In this document: piece by piece, positions 36,523 to 45,735 of the stretch
How positions within the stretch are numbered: position 1 is the first letter of the stretch
Layout: every line of letters begins with the position of its first letter
NCBI RefSeq assembly: GCF_947077775.1
Contig: NZ_CAMTTE010000001.1
Span: forward strand, 1,550,001-1,614,000
Reading direction: 5' to 3'
From: Salinibacter pepae
Lineage (GTDB): Bacteria; Bacteroidota; Rhodothermia; Rhodothermales; Salinibacteraceae
DNA length: 64,000 nucleotides
Program-made: the position numbers and the translations under genes
Notes under the pieces: generated by a model
What the model was told of the DNA's origin: nothing
Database searches by the model: none
The model's input: the letters and a program-made list of their open reading frames with translations, nothing else

Positions 36523-37289
36523 GAGAGGGCGGGCGAGAGGGCGTACTGCCCCCGGGCGGTCGTGTCGGCCAGATCGGCGAAGGCGTCCCGGGCGGGCCCC
36601 TCGCTCCGCACCACCGGCGTCTGGTCCGACACCGAGCGGCGCACGGCGTGCGAGAACGGAATCCAGCCGAGGGTCTTCGGGGCCTGCCCCAGAAAGCGGG
36701 TCGTGACCGCCTTGAACCGTTCCCCGATGCTGCGGGCGTCGTCCTCGTCCTCGGCAAAATTGACGACGAGGCCCAGCGGGTAATCGGGGTCGGCGTTCCA
36801 CAGCTGCTTGGCGAGCCGGTAGGCATCGGCCACGGCGGTGGGCTCGCCCACGACCACGAGCACCCCCAGGTCGGCCCGATCCAGGGCCCACTGCACGGGC
36901 CCGTCGGTTCCGGCCGACGCGTCGACGAGCACGTACTCGTGCGTTTCGCGGAGGCGCCCGAGCAGGGTATCGAGCGCGGCGTACAGGGCGTCACGCGCGT
37001 CCGGGGCTTCGGGGGGCGGGCGGTGGGCGGCCTGCACCAGGGTCACTCCCCCCTCCGTCTCGTGCGGCACCGCACGCAGCGCGGCGTCCTCCTGCACGGC
37101 GCCCAACACCGTCGTGGCGGGGGCCTCGTTGAGGAGCACCGCCGCGTCGCTCTGGCCCAGGTCCGCGTCGAGGAGGGCCACACGGTGTCCCTCCCGCGCG
37201 AGCATCTCGGCGAGGTTGGCCGTCACGACGCTCTTCCCGACGCCGCCCTTGCCGCTGGCAAATGTGAGAACGTTGGAGGTTACTTCCAT
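36519..37289 (-). CDS. flhG: FlhG (MinD/ParA-type flagellar number ATPase)
   Basis: The 256-residue ATPase has the deviant Walker A motif FASGKGGVGKSVVTANLAEM (residues 10-29), the Walker A' aspartate region VALLDADLGQSDAAVLL and a switch-like VLVDASAGTDGPVQ. It resembles MinD-like FlhG (YlxH) rather than MinD itself because it follows flhF and precedes the flagellar sigma gene. FlhG limits flagellar number and acts with FlhF at the cell pole. The N-terminal activator motif DQAxxLR seen in many FlhG proteins is not visible; the protein starts directly at MEVTSNVLTFASG. Confidence 0.88.
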   Translation of the reverse strand: MEVTSNVLTFASGKGGVGKSVVTANLAEMLAREGHRVALLDADLGQSDAAVLLNEAPATTVLGAVQEDAALRAVPHETEGGVTLVQAAHRPPPEAPDARDALYAALDTLLGRLRETHEYVLVDASAGTDGPVQWALDRADLGVLVVVGEPTAVADAYRLAKQLWNADPDYPLGLVVNFAEDEDDARSIGERFKAVTTRFLGQAPKTLGWIPFSHAVRRSVSDQTPVVRSEGPARDAFADLADTTARGQYALSPALS

Positions 37290-37322
37290 CGGTCGAAAGT
37301 CAGGCAGGAGGAAGCAAGACGG

Positions 37323-38657
37323 CTAGAGGTCCATGACGTCTTCCACGAACCACCGCAGGGAGAAGGCCCGGGCCCCGTCCGGCACCTCGGGCCCCTCCGA
37401 GATAATCTGTACGGGCAGGTCGACGTGGATCAGCCACTCCGCCACCTGTCCCCAGTCGTGCACCTCGTCCAGGTGGGTGACGGCCGCCGCCGTGGGGCGG
37501 AGGGGCAGCCGGGCGAACGTCGCCTCGTCGATCCCCCCGAGCGCCCGGGTGGCATCGACCACGAAGTGGACGGCGGGCCGCGGCAGGGGCCGCAGGAGGC
37601 GCCGGTACCGCCGCAGCACCGGGCGGGCCTCCGACAGGGGCATGGGGAGCGGCGGCGTGTCGATGAGCACCTGCTCGAAGTCGCCGACGCACCGGAGCGC
37701 CTTCGCCATGTCCTCCTTCGTGCGGACGCTCCGCACCGGGAGGCCGAAGCGCCGGTACAGGGCGGTCGGATTCTGATAGGACGCGTTGCGTCCCGCCTCC
37801 GGGCACAGGTGAAGCACGGCGGTGTCCTGCCGGGCGAGCATGCGGTCGTGGACCGCGAGCTTGAGGGCGAGCGACGTCTTCCCGGCGCCGCTGGGCCCCA
37901 CCAGGGCGATCACGCCCGTGTCGTCGGTCAGGGGGTCGGTCTGGATGCGGCGACACACCACCTGTGCGAGGGCCCAGTGCAGCTCGTCCCGGGGGCTCTC
38001 CCTCGGGTCCACGCCCCGCTCCGTCAGGTCGCCAAAGAGGGCGGTCGCGGTCTTGGGCCGGAGGCCGTCCTCCAGCAGGCGCCCGTAGAGCGGGTGGGCG
38101 GCCCACTCGTCGGTCTCCGCTCCGGCGGGGCGGGCGGTCCGGTCGTGCCCGTCCCCGCCCCGGGCTCGGAGCTCCGCCAGGCGCGACTCGACCCAGGCCT
38201 CGTGGTCGCCGGTCGTCGCGGCCCCGTCGCCCTCCGCATCCGAGGCCGGAAACACCCGTCCCCGCCCCGGGCCCTGCCCCGACGCGTTCGCCCCCGGCCG
38301 GGATTGGGCCTCCAGCTCCGACTGGAAGCGCGACGCCCGCCCCGCCCCGGGCGGCCCCGCTGCCTCGTCCTCCTCGTGCCCGAGGGCGGCCCCGTCATTC
38401 TCGCCCCCGCGGCCCGGGGCGGGCGACGTGCTCGGGGCCGACGCAGGCGCCTCCGACGGCTTCGGCACGTGGCCCCAGGACGGCTCGCCCTGCGTGGCGG
38501 CCGGCTGGGCCGACTCGTCCACCATCACGGTGACCTGCGCGGGCCCCTCGTCGGTGGGCGGCTCCGACTCGACCAGCACAACCTGGTCGCCCAGCTTGTG
38601 CCGCGCCTTTTCGAGGGCCGCCTGAATGCTCGAATCGGTAAAGGTCTTGACGTCCAT
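37323..38657 (-). CDS. flhF: FlhF signal-recognition-type GTPase, degenerate G3 motif
   Basis: FlhF marks the flagellar assembly site. The 444-residue protein starts with the family's MDVKTFTDSSIQAALEKARH segment. A disordered acidic and Gly/Pro-rich linker follows to about residue 190, then the NG-type GTPase domain: P-loop IALVGPSGAGKTSLALKLAV, the next conserved site LIDTPPLPMPL, and a THLDE site near residue 395. The G3 motif is usually DTAGR; here DTPPL replaces it, and the P-loop has KTS instead of KTT. The gene follows flhA by 27 bp. Identity is sure by position and start motif; GTPase activity may be altered. Confidence 0.9.
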   Translation of the reverse strand: MDVKTFTDSSIQAALEKARHKLGDQVVLVESEPPTDEGPAQVTVMVDESAQPAATQGEPSWGHVPKPSEAPASAPSTSPAPGRGGENDGAALGHEEDEAAGPPGAGRASRFQSELEAQSRPGANASGQGPGRGRVFPASDAEGDGAATTGDHEAWVESRLAELRARGGDGHDRTARPAGAETDEWAAHPLYGRLLEDGLRPKTATALFGDLTERGVDPRESPRDELHWALAQVVCRRIQTDPLTDDTGVIALVGPSGAGKTSLALKLAVHDRMLARQDTAVLHLCPEAGRNASYQNPTALYRRFGLPVRSVRTKEDMAKALRCVGDFEQVLIDTPPLPMPLSEARPVLRRYRRLLRPLPRPAVHFVVDATRALGGIDEATFARLPLRPTAAAVTHLDEVHDWGQVAEWLIHVDLPVQIISEGPEVPDGARAFSLRWFVEDVMDL

Positions 38658-38684
38658 GGCAGTGCGGGCGTGGCGCGGATGAGG

Positions 38685-40871
38685 TTATGCGTTGGAGACC
38701 CCGGCGGTCGCGGCGGACAGGTCGGGGGACGACGAGCCCTGCGGAATGCTGACCTGGTCGACGATGTCGACCGGGGCGTCGGGCGTAAGGTCGTTGTAGG
38801 AGAGGACGGTAATGTCCGAGACCATCGGATCCAGAAACTGGTAGACCGTCGCCCGCAGCACGGGGGAGATCAGCAGGATCGGCGCCCGGTCGTTGCTGAT
38901 AAGCTCAGTCGCCTGCTCGTCGATCGCCTTGACGAGGGCGTCGGCCCGCTCGGGCTGCAGCCCGAGGGTGTTGGCGTCGAGCCCCCCGGACTCGGCCGTT
39001 TCGAGCAGGTGCTGCTCCAGGGCCGGGTCCATCACGAAGGCCTTGATGCGCCCCTCGGGCCCCGAGAACTCGCGGGTGATGGTGGGCGCCAGGGCCGCCC
39101 GGCAGTGCTCGGTCAGCACCTCCACCGTCTGCGTCTGCGAGGCGTGGTCGGCCAGCGTTTCGAGGATCGTCACGAGGTCGCGAATCGGAATGCGCTCCTC
39201 CAGCAGCCGCTGGAGCACCTTGCGGATGCTGCCCAGCGAGAGGAGGTCCGGCACCAGTTCGTCGACGAGGGCGGGGGCCGACTCCTCCACCTTGTCCAGC
39301 ATCTCCCGGACCTCCTGCCGGTCGAGGAGCCGATAGGCGTTCTTCCGCAGCTCCTCCAGCAGGTGGGTCGAGATGACGGCCGGCGGCTCGATCACGGTCA
39401 GGCCCATCTGCTCCGCCTCCGACAGGTTGCGCTCCGCCACCCAGACGGCCGGCAGCCCAAAGGTGGGATCCTCGACCCGGATGCCCGACGGCGCCTCGTC
39501 GACGTCGTCCGGGAGCAGCGCGAGCTTGTACCCCGGCATCACCTGGCCCTCGCCGATGGGATTGCCCCGCAGCCGGATCACGTATTTGTTCGAGTCCATG
39601 TCGACGTTGTCGCGGATGCGCACCGGCGGGATGACCAGGCCCATCTCCTCGGCCAGTTGCTTCCGCAGCATCTTGACGCGCTCCAGGAGGTCCCCGCCCT
39701 GGTCCGGGTCCACGAGGGAGATGAGCCCGTAGCCGATCTCCAGTTCGAGCGGGTCCACCAGCAACAGGTCGGAGGGGTCCTCTTCGGCCCCCTCCTCGGC
39801 CTGCTCCTCCTCGGCCTCGCGCTGGCGCTCGGCCTCTGCTTCGTCCTCCGCCTTCTTCTCCTTGCTGCGCAGGTACCACAGCAGGAGCACCCCTGCGCTC
39901 AGCAGCCAGAACGGAAGGACGGGCAGCCCCGGCACAAAGCCCATGACCCCCAGGAAGCACCCCGTGATCAGCAGCGGGGGCGGCTTGTCGAGGAGCTGGC
40001 CCTTCATCTCGCTGGCCAGCGACCCCTCCTCCCCACTGGCCCGCGAGACGATGATGCCGGCCGCCGTCGACACCATGAGCGCGGGGATTTGCGACACGAG
40101 CCCGTCCCCGATCGAGAGCAGGGCGAAGGTGCTCGCCGCCTCCCCGATCCCCATTGCCTGCTGGGTCACGCCGATCACCAAGCCCCCCACGACGTTAATG
40201 GCCGTGATGAGGATGCCCGCGACGGCCTCGCCCCGCACAAACTTCGTGGCGCCGTCCATGGCCCCGTAGAAGTCGGCCTCCTCCGTCACCTCGTCCCGCC
40301 GCTCGCGCGCCTCCCGCTCGTCGATGAGGCCCGAGTTGAGGTCCGCGTCGATGGCCATCTGCTTCCCCGGCATCGCGTCGAGCGTAAACCGCGCGGCGAC
40401 CTCCGAGATGCGCTCGGTGCCCTTCGTGATGACCACGAAGTTGATAATGACGAGCACGAGGAAGATGATGGCCCCCACCACGTAGTTGCCCGCCACGACG
40501 AAGCTTCCAAACGCGTTGATGAGGGCACCCGCCTCCGCGGTGCCCAGGATGAGCCGGGTCGACGCCACGTTCAGCGAGAGCCGGAAGAGGGTGGTCGTGA
40601 GCAGCAGGCCCGGGAAGATCGCAAATTCCAGGGGCCGCTCGGCATAGAACGACGTCAGGAGCACCCCGAGGCTCAGGGCGATGTCCGTGGCCAGGAAGAG
40701 GTCCAGCAGATAGCTGGGCAGGGGCACCACCATCATGAACAGGATCGCCACGATGGCGCCGGCCACGAAAATTTCGCTGTCGACCCCCCCAACCCCCAGC
40801 GACCCGGTGGGCGACGATGACGTGCGGGACTCAGCAGCGCGGGACAAAGCACCGACGGGGGTGGATGACAA
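38685..40871 (-). CDS. flhA: flagellar export gate protein FlhA
   Basis: This 728-residue protein is the largest export gate component. About eight membrane helices occupy residues 30-330. The FHIPEP-family signature is visible (GTERISEVAARFTLDAMPGK, then MAIDADLNSGLIDEREARER). The cytoplasmic domain follows from about 350. An acidic Glu/Ala coiled stretch lies at about 345-375 (AEDEAEAERQREAEEEQAEE). It begins 13 bp after the flhB stop. It forms the nonameric ring above the FliPQR gate through which rod, hook and filament subunits pass. Confidence 0.97.
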   Translation of the reverse strand: MSSTPVGALSRAAESRTSSSPTGSLGVGGVDSEIFVAGAIVAILFMMVVPLPSYLLDLFLATDIALSLGVLLTSFYAERPLEFAIFPGLLLTTTLFRLSLNVASTRLILGTAEAGALINAFGSFVVAGNYVVGAIIFLVLVIINFVVITKGTERISEVAARFTLDAMPGKQMAIDADLNSGLIDEREARERRDEVTEEADFYGAMDGATKFVRGEAVAGILITAINVVGGLVIGVTQQAMGIGEAASTFALLSIGDGLVSQIPALMVSTAAGIIVSRASGEEGSLASEMKGQLLDKPPPLLITGCFLGVMGFVPGLPVLPFWLLSAGVLLLWYLRSKEKKAEDEAEAERQREAEEEQAEEGAEEDPSDLLLVDPLELEIGYGLISLVDPDQGGDLLERVKMLRKQLAEEMGLVIPPVRIRDNVDMDSNKYVIRLRGNPIGEGQVMPGYKLALLPDDVDEAPSGIRVEDPTFGLPAVWVAERNLSEAEQMGLTVIEPPAVISTHLLEELRKNAYRLLDRQEVREMLDKVEESAPALVDELVPDLLSLGSIRKVLQRLLEERIPIRDLVTILETLADHASQTQTVEVLTEHCRAALAPTITREFSGPEGRIKAFVMDPALEQHLLETAESGGLDANTLGLQPERADALVKAIDEQATELISNDRAPILLISPVLRATVYQFLDPMVSDITVLSYNDLTPDAPVDIVDQVSIPQGSSSPDLSAATAGVSNA

Positions 40872-40883
40872 AGCATAAGCGGG

Positions 40884-41945
40884 TCAGACGTCGCCGCGCT
40901 GCTCGTATACTTCGGCGAGGATGGCGGCGACGGCCGGGTAGAGCTCCTCCGGAATTTCCTCCTCCTCTGGCACATTCTCGTACAAGGCGTGTGCCAGGGA
41001 CCGATTTTCGAACGTAGGCACGTCAAATTCGGCGGCGAGCTCTTTAATCCGGAGTGCGCGCTTGCGCACGCCCTTCAGCAGCACCCGCGGGGCCGGCGCC
41101 TCGTCGGGGTCGTAGCGGAGGGCAATGGCGTAGTGGGTCGGGTTTGTAACAACCGCGTCCGACTTCATGACGGCGTGGTCCATGCGCGGCTGCTCGGCCA
41201 GCTCCTTGGCCTTCTCCCGGCGCTTCTCTTCGAACTCCGGGTCCCCCTCCGTTTCCTTCTGTTCGTCCTCCATTTCTTTTTTGCTCATCTTGAGGTCCTC
41301 GTAGTACTTCCAGCGCTCGAACGCGAAGTCGAGCGCCGCAATCACGACGAGGCCCATCAGCACCCGCCACATCAGCGCAAAGAACCAGTCGGCCGCCTGG
41401 TCGAGCAGGGCCGGCAGCGGCAGCGTGTAGACCTGCACCATCTCGGGAATGAGCGGCCGCATGGCGAAGTACGCGATGGGCCCCACCACCCCGATCTTGA
41501 GGAGGGTTTTCGCGAAGCCGAAGGCCCCCTTCGAGGAAAAAATCTGCTTCAGCCCCTCCAGGGGGTTCACCCGGCTCAGCTGCGGCTGGACCGGGGTGAA
41601 CGACACGTTCCACCCGGACTGGACCATGTTCAGCCCCACCGCCGCCACGACGAGCACAATGAAGAGGGGGGCCAGCATCCCGGCGACCTGCGCCCCGATC
41701 TCCGCGACGAGGCGCTGGAGCGACGCCGGGGTGAGGGACATGCGCGCCGACCGGAGAAAAATGCGCGCCGCCATGTCCTGCAGGGACTGAAACGCCGAGG
41801 CGCCCCCCACCGAAAAGACGGCCATCGCCGTCAGCAGAAGCCCCACGGAGACCGGCTCCGTGGCCCGGAGCACGTTTCCCTTCTCGCGCGCCTTTTCGAG
41901 GCGTCGGGGCGTGGGGTCGTACTGTTTTTCCTGCGTCTCACTCAT
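40884..41945 (-). CDS. flhB: flagellar export switch protein FlhB
   Basis: FlhB controls the change of export substrate after hook completion. The ATG at 41945 (MSETQEKQYDPTPRRLEKAR) gives 353 residues with the family start PTPRRLEKAREKGNV and four membrane helices. The autocleavage site NPTH (DAVVTNPTHYAIALRY, near residue 268) is intact, as is the FlhB-C fragment (RVLLKGVRKRALRIKELAAE). An upstream ATG at 42047 would add 34 residues of no similarity. A 108-bp gap separates it from fliR, longer than the other gaps in this part of the cluster. Confidence 0.97.
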   Translation of the reverse strand: MSETQEKQYDPTPRRLEKAREKGNVLRATEPVSVGLLLTAMAVFSVGGASAFQSLQDMAARIFLRSARMSLTPASLQRLVAEIGAQVAGMLAPLFIVLVVAAVGLNMVQSGWNVSFTPVQPQLSRVNPLEGLKQIFSSKGAFGFAKTLLKIGVVGPIAYFAMRPLIPEMVQVYTLPLPALLDQAADWFFALMWRVLMGLVVIAALDFAFERWKYYEDLKMSKKEMEDEQKETEGDPEFEEKRREKAKELAEQPRMDHAVMKSDAVVTNPTHYAIALRYDPDEAPAPRVLLKGVRKRALRIKELAAEFDVPTFENRSLAHALYENVPEEEEIPEELYPAVAAILAEVYEQRGDV

Positions 41946-42053
41946 CGGTGGCGCTGGGAGGCAATCACGCGATCGCGAGTACTCGGCGCCCCCGCACGGG
42001 GAAAGGACTGCGCAGGGCGCAACGGAAAACTTTTCCCGCCCCTCCATCGCCGG

Positions 42054-42830
42054 CTACCCGGGGGCAATGATCCGGAGCACCGCGTGCACCATCTGCTCAA
42101 TCTCCCCAAACAGCGACGGGAAGAACGGAAAGACGCCCTGCACAAAGACAAAGAAGATTCCAATGCCCACGAGCAGCTTTGCGGGCAGGCTGAGCGTAAA
42201 GAGGTTCGCCTGCGGCACCAGGCGCGCGAAGATGCCCAGCGCGATGTCGGTTAGGAAGAGGATCACCAGGAACGGCGCCGCCAGCCGGACGGCGAGCCGG
42301 AAGAAGTCCCCCATCCACCCCAGCATCGGCGGCCCGGCCCCGGACAGCTCGGCGCCGCCCAGCGGCACCACCTCAAACGACTGCGCGAGCGCCCGCAGGA
42401 GGAAGTGGTGCCCGTCGGCCAGGAGAAACGCGAGGAGAAACGCATACGAGAGAATCTGGCCGAGCGGGTTGCTCGACGTGCCGCTGATCGGGTTGTAGGT
42501 CTGCGCGAGGCTCAGCGCCATCTGGTACCCCATGATGGTCCCCGCAAAGCTCACCGCCCAGAAAATGATGCGCGCCGTAAAGCCCATGACGAGCCCCGTG
42601 CCCGCCTCCACCAGCACGACCAGCATGAACCCGACGTCGTGGGTTACGTGCTCGGGCAGGGGCCCCGTGGCGAAGCCCGCCAGGCTGTAGGCCAGCACCA
42701 CACTGGCCAGCACCCGCACCCGCACGGGAATGGTTTGCTGTCGAAAGACCGGGGCCGCCAGCATCAGGCCGCTCACCCGCACGAACACGAGCAGCACCCG
42801 CAGAATGTATTCGGTATCGAGCAGCGACAT
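42054..42830 (-). CDS. fliR: flagellar export gate protein FliR
   Basis: The 258-residue protein has six hydrophobic segments. It has FliR features: ILRVLLVFVRVSGLMLAAPVF at the start, PVRVRVLASVVLAYSLAGF, the central LVMGFTARIIFWAVSFAGTI and the MALSLAQTYNP segment. FliR pairs with FliP and FliQ to form the helical gate of the export channel. It follows fliQ by 84 bp. Confidence 0.95.
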   Translation of the reverse strand: MSLLDTEYILRVLLVFVRVSGLMLAAPVFRQQTIPVRVRVLASVVLAYSLAGFATGPLPEHVTHDVGFMLVVLVEAGTGLVMGFTARIIFWAVSFAGTIMGYQMALSLAQTYNPISGTSSNPLGQILSYAFLLAFLLADGHHFLLRALAQSFEVVPLGGAELSGAGPPMLGWMGDFFRLAVRLAAPFLVILFLTDIALGIFARLVPQANLFTLSLPAKLLVGIGIFFVFVQGVFPFFPSLFGEIEQMVHAVLRIIAPG

Positions 42831-42914
42831 GGGACACGCCGTTGGTCTCGGCGTCGGGCGTCACGGGCACAGGACAGGGGCGTCCGGCGGGGGCGTCCGG
42901 CGGGGGGCCGCCGG

Positions 42915-43184
42915 TCACTTCGACACGCTGGGAATGGCGGCGAAGATCTCGGCCGTGAAGTCGGTCATCATCTGAATCATCCACGGCATCATGAAGAAGA
43001 AGACAACGGCGATCGCGATGAGCTTCGGGATGAAGCTGAGCGTCATCTCCTGCATGGAGGTGACGGCCTGGAAGAGGCTCACGACAATGCCGGCCAGCAG
43101 CGCCATGCCCAGCATGGGCCCGAGGACCATAAATCCCGTTCGGAGCGATTCTTTGAGCCAGTAGACGGCAACATCTGCGTTCAT
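42915..43184 (-). CDS. fliQ: flagellar export gate protein FliQ
   Basis: This 89-residue protein has two membrane hairpin helices, FMVLGPMLGMALLAGIVVSLF and LIAIAVVFFFMMPWMIQMM. Between them lies FQAVTSMQEMTLSFIPKLIA, the typical FliQ loop. The size matches the family (85-90). It lies between fliP and fliR in the standard order. Confidence 0.95.
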   Translation of the reverse strand: MNADVAVYWLKESLRTGFMVLGPMLGMALLAGIVVSLFQAVTSMQEMTLSFIPKLIAIAVVFFFMMPWMIQMMTDFTAEIFAAIPSVSK

Positions 43185-43238
43185 TGGAGGCGGGGTGGTT
43201 GGTGTGCGGTGATTGTGAAGGGGCGTGCGGGGCGGGCG

Positions 43239-44060
43239 CTACCCCACCGCGTAGCCCTGCATGAGCGACTCGACGATCAGGTACCAGCCGTCGGTCAGCA
43301 CAAAGAGCAGCAGCTTGATGGGCAGCGAGATCATAACGGGCGGCAGCATCATCATGCCCATGCTCATCAGAATGCTCGCCACGACGAGGTCCACAATGAG
43401 GAACGGCAGGAAGATCATAAAGCCGATCTGGAATGCAATCCGGAGCTCGCTGATGACGAACGCCGGCACGACCACGTAGAGCGGCGCCTCGTCCGGGCCC
43501 TCAAAGCTTTCGATCTCCCCCATGTCCATGAAGAGCATGAGGTCCTTGTCCCGCGTGTGGGTGAGCATGAACCGCTTCATCGGCGTGGACGCCCGGTCGA
43601 ACGCCTCCTGCTGCGTGATCTCGTTGTCCAGGTACGGCCGGAGCGCGTCCTGGTGGACCGTCTCCAGCACCGGCTGCATGATAAAGAGGGACAGGAAGAG
43701 CGAGAGGCCGATGACGACCTGCCGGGGCGGGGACCGCTGCAGCCCCAGCGCCCGGCGCAGGATGCTGAAGACGACGACCAGGCGCGTGAAGCTGGTCATC
43801 AGAATGATGATGGCCGGGGCGAGCGTGAGGACCGTCAGCAGGAGGAGGAGCTGGATCGGCAGCTCGTACCCGTCCTCCGAAGGGGTCAGGTCGACCTGGG
43901 GGAGGCCCCCGAGCGACGACCCGGACGTGTCGACCGGAGCGGCCGTCGCCCCGGCCTCCTGGGCGAATGCGGGGGCCCCGACGAGGCCCCCCCCCGCCAG
44001 GAGAAGCGCGACCAGTACGATGAGCCCCCCGGCCCGTCGAACGGGCGAGGGCCCCGGCAT
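43239..44060 (-). CDS. fliP: flagellar export gate protein FliP
   Basis: The ATG at 44060 gives 273 residues with a signal peptide (GGLIVLVALLLAGGGLVG, cleaved before FAQE). The core opens with PIQLLLLLTVLTLAPAIIIL, then MTSFTRLVVVFSILRRALG and a large loop with HTRDKDLMLFMDMGEIE. The end has SILMSMGMMMLPPVMISLPI followed by KLLLFVLTDGW. FliP pentamers start the export gate. A GTG at 44093, which overlaps the fliO stop (GTGA), is an alternative start that would couple translation with fliO and add 11 residues. Confidence 0.95.
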   Translation of the reverse strand: MPGPSPVRRAGGLIVLVALLLAGGGLVGAPAFAQEAGATAAPVDTSGSSLGGLPQVDLTPSEDGYELPIQLLLLLTVLTLAPAIIILMTSFTRLVVVFSILRRALGLQRSPPRQVVIGLSLFLSLFIMQPVLETVHQDALRPYLDNEITQQEAFDRASTPMKRFMLTHTRDKDLMLFMDMGEIESFEGPDEAPLYVVVPAFVISELRIAFQIGFMIFLPFLIVDLVVASILMSMGMMMLPPVMISLPIKLLLFVLTDGWYLIVESLMQGYAVG

Positions 44061-44089
44061 CGGGAAGCGGATAGACACGGCGTGGGGCG

Positions 44090-44662
44090 TCACGACAGGG
44101 AGTGTTGACGGGCAAACTGCTTCAGCACGTCGGCGAAGTGCGCCGACTGAGGCGAGGACCCGCCCCCGCCCGGTGGGGCCGTGCCGCCCTCCGCCGCGTC
44201 GAGCACCGACTCGTCGAACGCCTCTCGCGGGTACGTTTTCAGAAGCTCGATCGCCTCCTCGGTGGCGCCCACCAGAAGCACCTCGTCCCCGCACGCAACG
44301 AGGCGAAGGTGCTGCGACTGCCCGAGGGCCAACTGCCCGATCGGACGGAGGGCAGCGGAGGCCTCCCCGGACGAGACGCGGCGGCGCACATAGAGCGCGT
44401 ATCCCCCGCCGCCCACCAGCACCAGGAGGGCCGACAGGTTCCCCCAGGTAAAGAGATCGACGCCGGCGTCCGACGACACGGACGAAGACGCGGGGGCCTC
44501 CGGCGGGGCCCCGTCGGCGGACTCGGCCCCGTCGGCGGACGGCACCAACGCGGCGGCCTGGACCAGCACCCAAAGCGCCACCAGCGCCCCCAGCGCGTAC
44601 AGCGCGTACCAGGCCAGGCGGCGCGGAGAGACTCCGGGCGAGTCTGAGGACGCGGGAACCAT
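44090..44662 (-). CDS. fliO: FliO-like flagellar export assembly protein
   Basis: The ATG at 44662 (MVPASSDSPGVSPRRLAWYA) gives 190 residues. The pattern is one membrane helix (ALYALGALVALWVLVQAAAL), an acidic Ala/Ser loop, a second helix (LSALLVLVGGGGYALYVRR), and the FliO-type beta domain RPIGQLALGQSQHLRLVACG then DEVLLVGATEEAIELL. FliO helps FliP fold and is poorly conserved in sequence; position before fliP supports the call. The C-terminal end is Gly/Pro-rich then helical (VLKQFARQHSLS). Confidence 0.82.
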   Translation of the reverse strand: MVPASSDSPGVSPRRLAWYALYALGALVALWVLVQAAALVPSADGAESADGAPPEAPASSSVSSDAGVDLFTWGNLSALLVLVGGGGYALYVRRRVSSGEASAALRPIGQLALGQSQHLRLVACGDEVLLVGATEEAIELLKTYPREAFDESVLDAAEGGTAPPGGGGSSPQSAHFADVLKQFARQHSLS

Positions 44663-44784
44663 GGGCGACGGATCGGGGGAGGGCGGCAGAACGAGAAGGC
44701 GAAACACCGGCTGTCTTGTTCTGCGAAAACAATGCCAGCCGGAAAATCCATCCGGGCGCCCCCATCGGTCGGTCCCGTTCCCGT

Positions 44785-45735
44785 CTAGAAGAATGCTTTT
44801 TCCCGGTGTCCGTCCGAGGCGAGATTCGTGATCCGCACCCCGAACTGCTCGTCGATCACCACGGCCTCCCCCTCGGCGATCAGGCGTCCGTTGGCGTACA
44901 CCGACAACGGCTCCCCGACCATCTTCTCCAGCTCGACCACGCTCCCCGTCGTGAGCTTCAGCACGTCCGCCAGGGGCAGCTCGCGACGGCCCAGCTCCAC
45001 GCGCACCTCCAGGTCCACGTCCGCCAGCAGCTTGAAGGTGCCGGAGTCCCCGTCCCCGCTGATCTCCTCGTCGCCGAGCTCACTGAAGGCGGCGGGCGAC
45101 ACCTCGACGCCTTCCGACTCGTCCGCCGCCGACGACGGGGCCCCGCCGCCCGCCGGCGGAGACGCCCCCGACGACTGGTCGGCCCCCGCGGCGGCCTCTT
45201 GGGGGGCGCTCTCCGTCGTGGTCGACGCGTCCGACGACGCCTCGGCGCCGTCCGGCAGGAGCACGAGCCCGTCCAGCTCGCCGCCGTCCCGCTGCGCGGT
45301 GAACGGCACGAGCCACGCGGCCTCGTCCGGGGACGGGGGCGCCTGGCCCGGCGCGGCCGTGTCGAACTGCACCTCGGGCAGGGTCAGGCCCTCCTCCGCG
45401 AGGGTGCTCTGTACGGTTCCGAAGCCCTGCGACGAGATTTCCTGCATGAGGTCGAGGGCCCCGTCCGCGTCGGGCGCCATCTCTTCCCCGAACATGGCCT
45501 CCGAGAAGAGGGGCACCCAGTCCGGGTCCAGGGCCACGACCGCGCCCCGGTCGGCGGCGTACAGGACGAAGCGCTTCTTCAGGTCGTTCTGGAGCGCCTC
45601 CGTGGGCGACCGGTCGGCGATGTTCTTCGGGGCCGACGCGTCGAGCGGAATGTCATTCCCGCTCAGCTGCTCCAGCAGCGCTTCCAGCGCCGTTAGTGCC
45701 GTCTGTATGTGCGTCTTGAGCGTGTTCTGGGTCAT
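44785..45735 (-). CDS. fliN: FliN/FliY-type switch protein with an extra N-terminal domain
   Basis: The last 85 residues of this 316-residue protein form a SpoA domain of FliN (LLADVDLEVRVELGRRELPL, then GSVVELEKMVGEPLSVYANG and FGVRI). The first 155 residues form an alpha/beta domain starting MTQNTLKTHIQTALTALEAL, reminiscent of the CheC-like N-terminal half of FliY, but the CheC active-site motif is not evident. The middle is an acidic Ser/Ala/Gly linker. Its first 83 bases overlap the end of fliM in another frame. It forms the lower ring of the flagellar switch complex. Confidence 0.88.
   Translation of the reverse strand: MTQNTLKTHIQTALTALEALLEQLSGNDIPLDASAPKNIADRSPTEALQNDLKKRFVLYAADRGAVVALDPDWVPLFSEAMFGEEMAPDADGALDLMQEISSQGFGTVQSTLAEEGLTLPEVQFDTAAPGQAPPSPDEAAWLVPFTAQRDGGELDGLVLLPDGAEASSDASTTTESAPQEAAAGADQSSGASPPAGGGAPSSAADESEGVEVSPAAFSELGDEEISGDGDSGTFKLLADVDLEVRVELGRRELPLADVLKLTTGSVVELEKMVGEPLSVYANGRLIAEGEAVVIDEQFGVRITNLASDGHREKAFF

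Noticed and set aside
36648-40820. A plus-strand open frame of about 1,390 codons opposite flhF and flhA
   Set aside because: It is antisense to clearly conserved genes, is Arg/Val/Leu/His-rich with no domain, and arises because high GC at third positions suppresses stop codons on the opposite strand.
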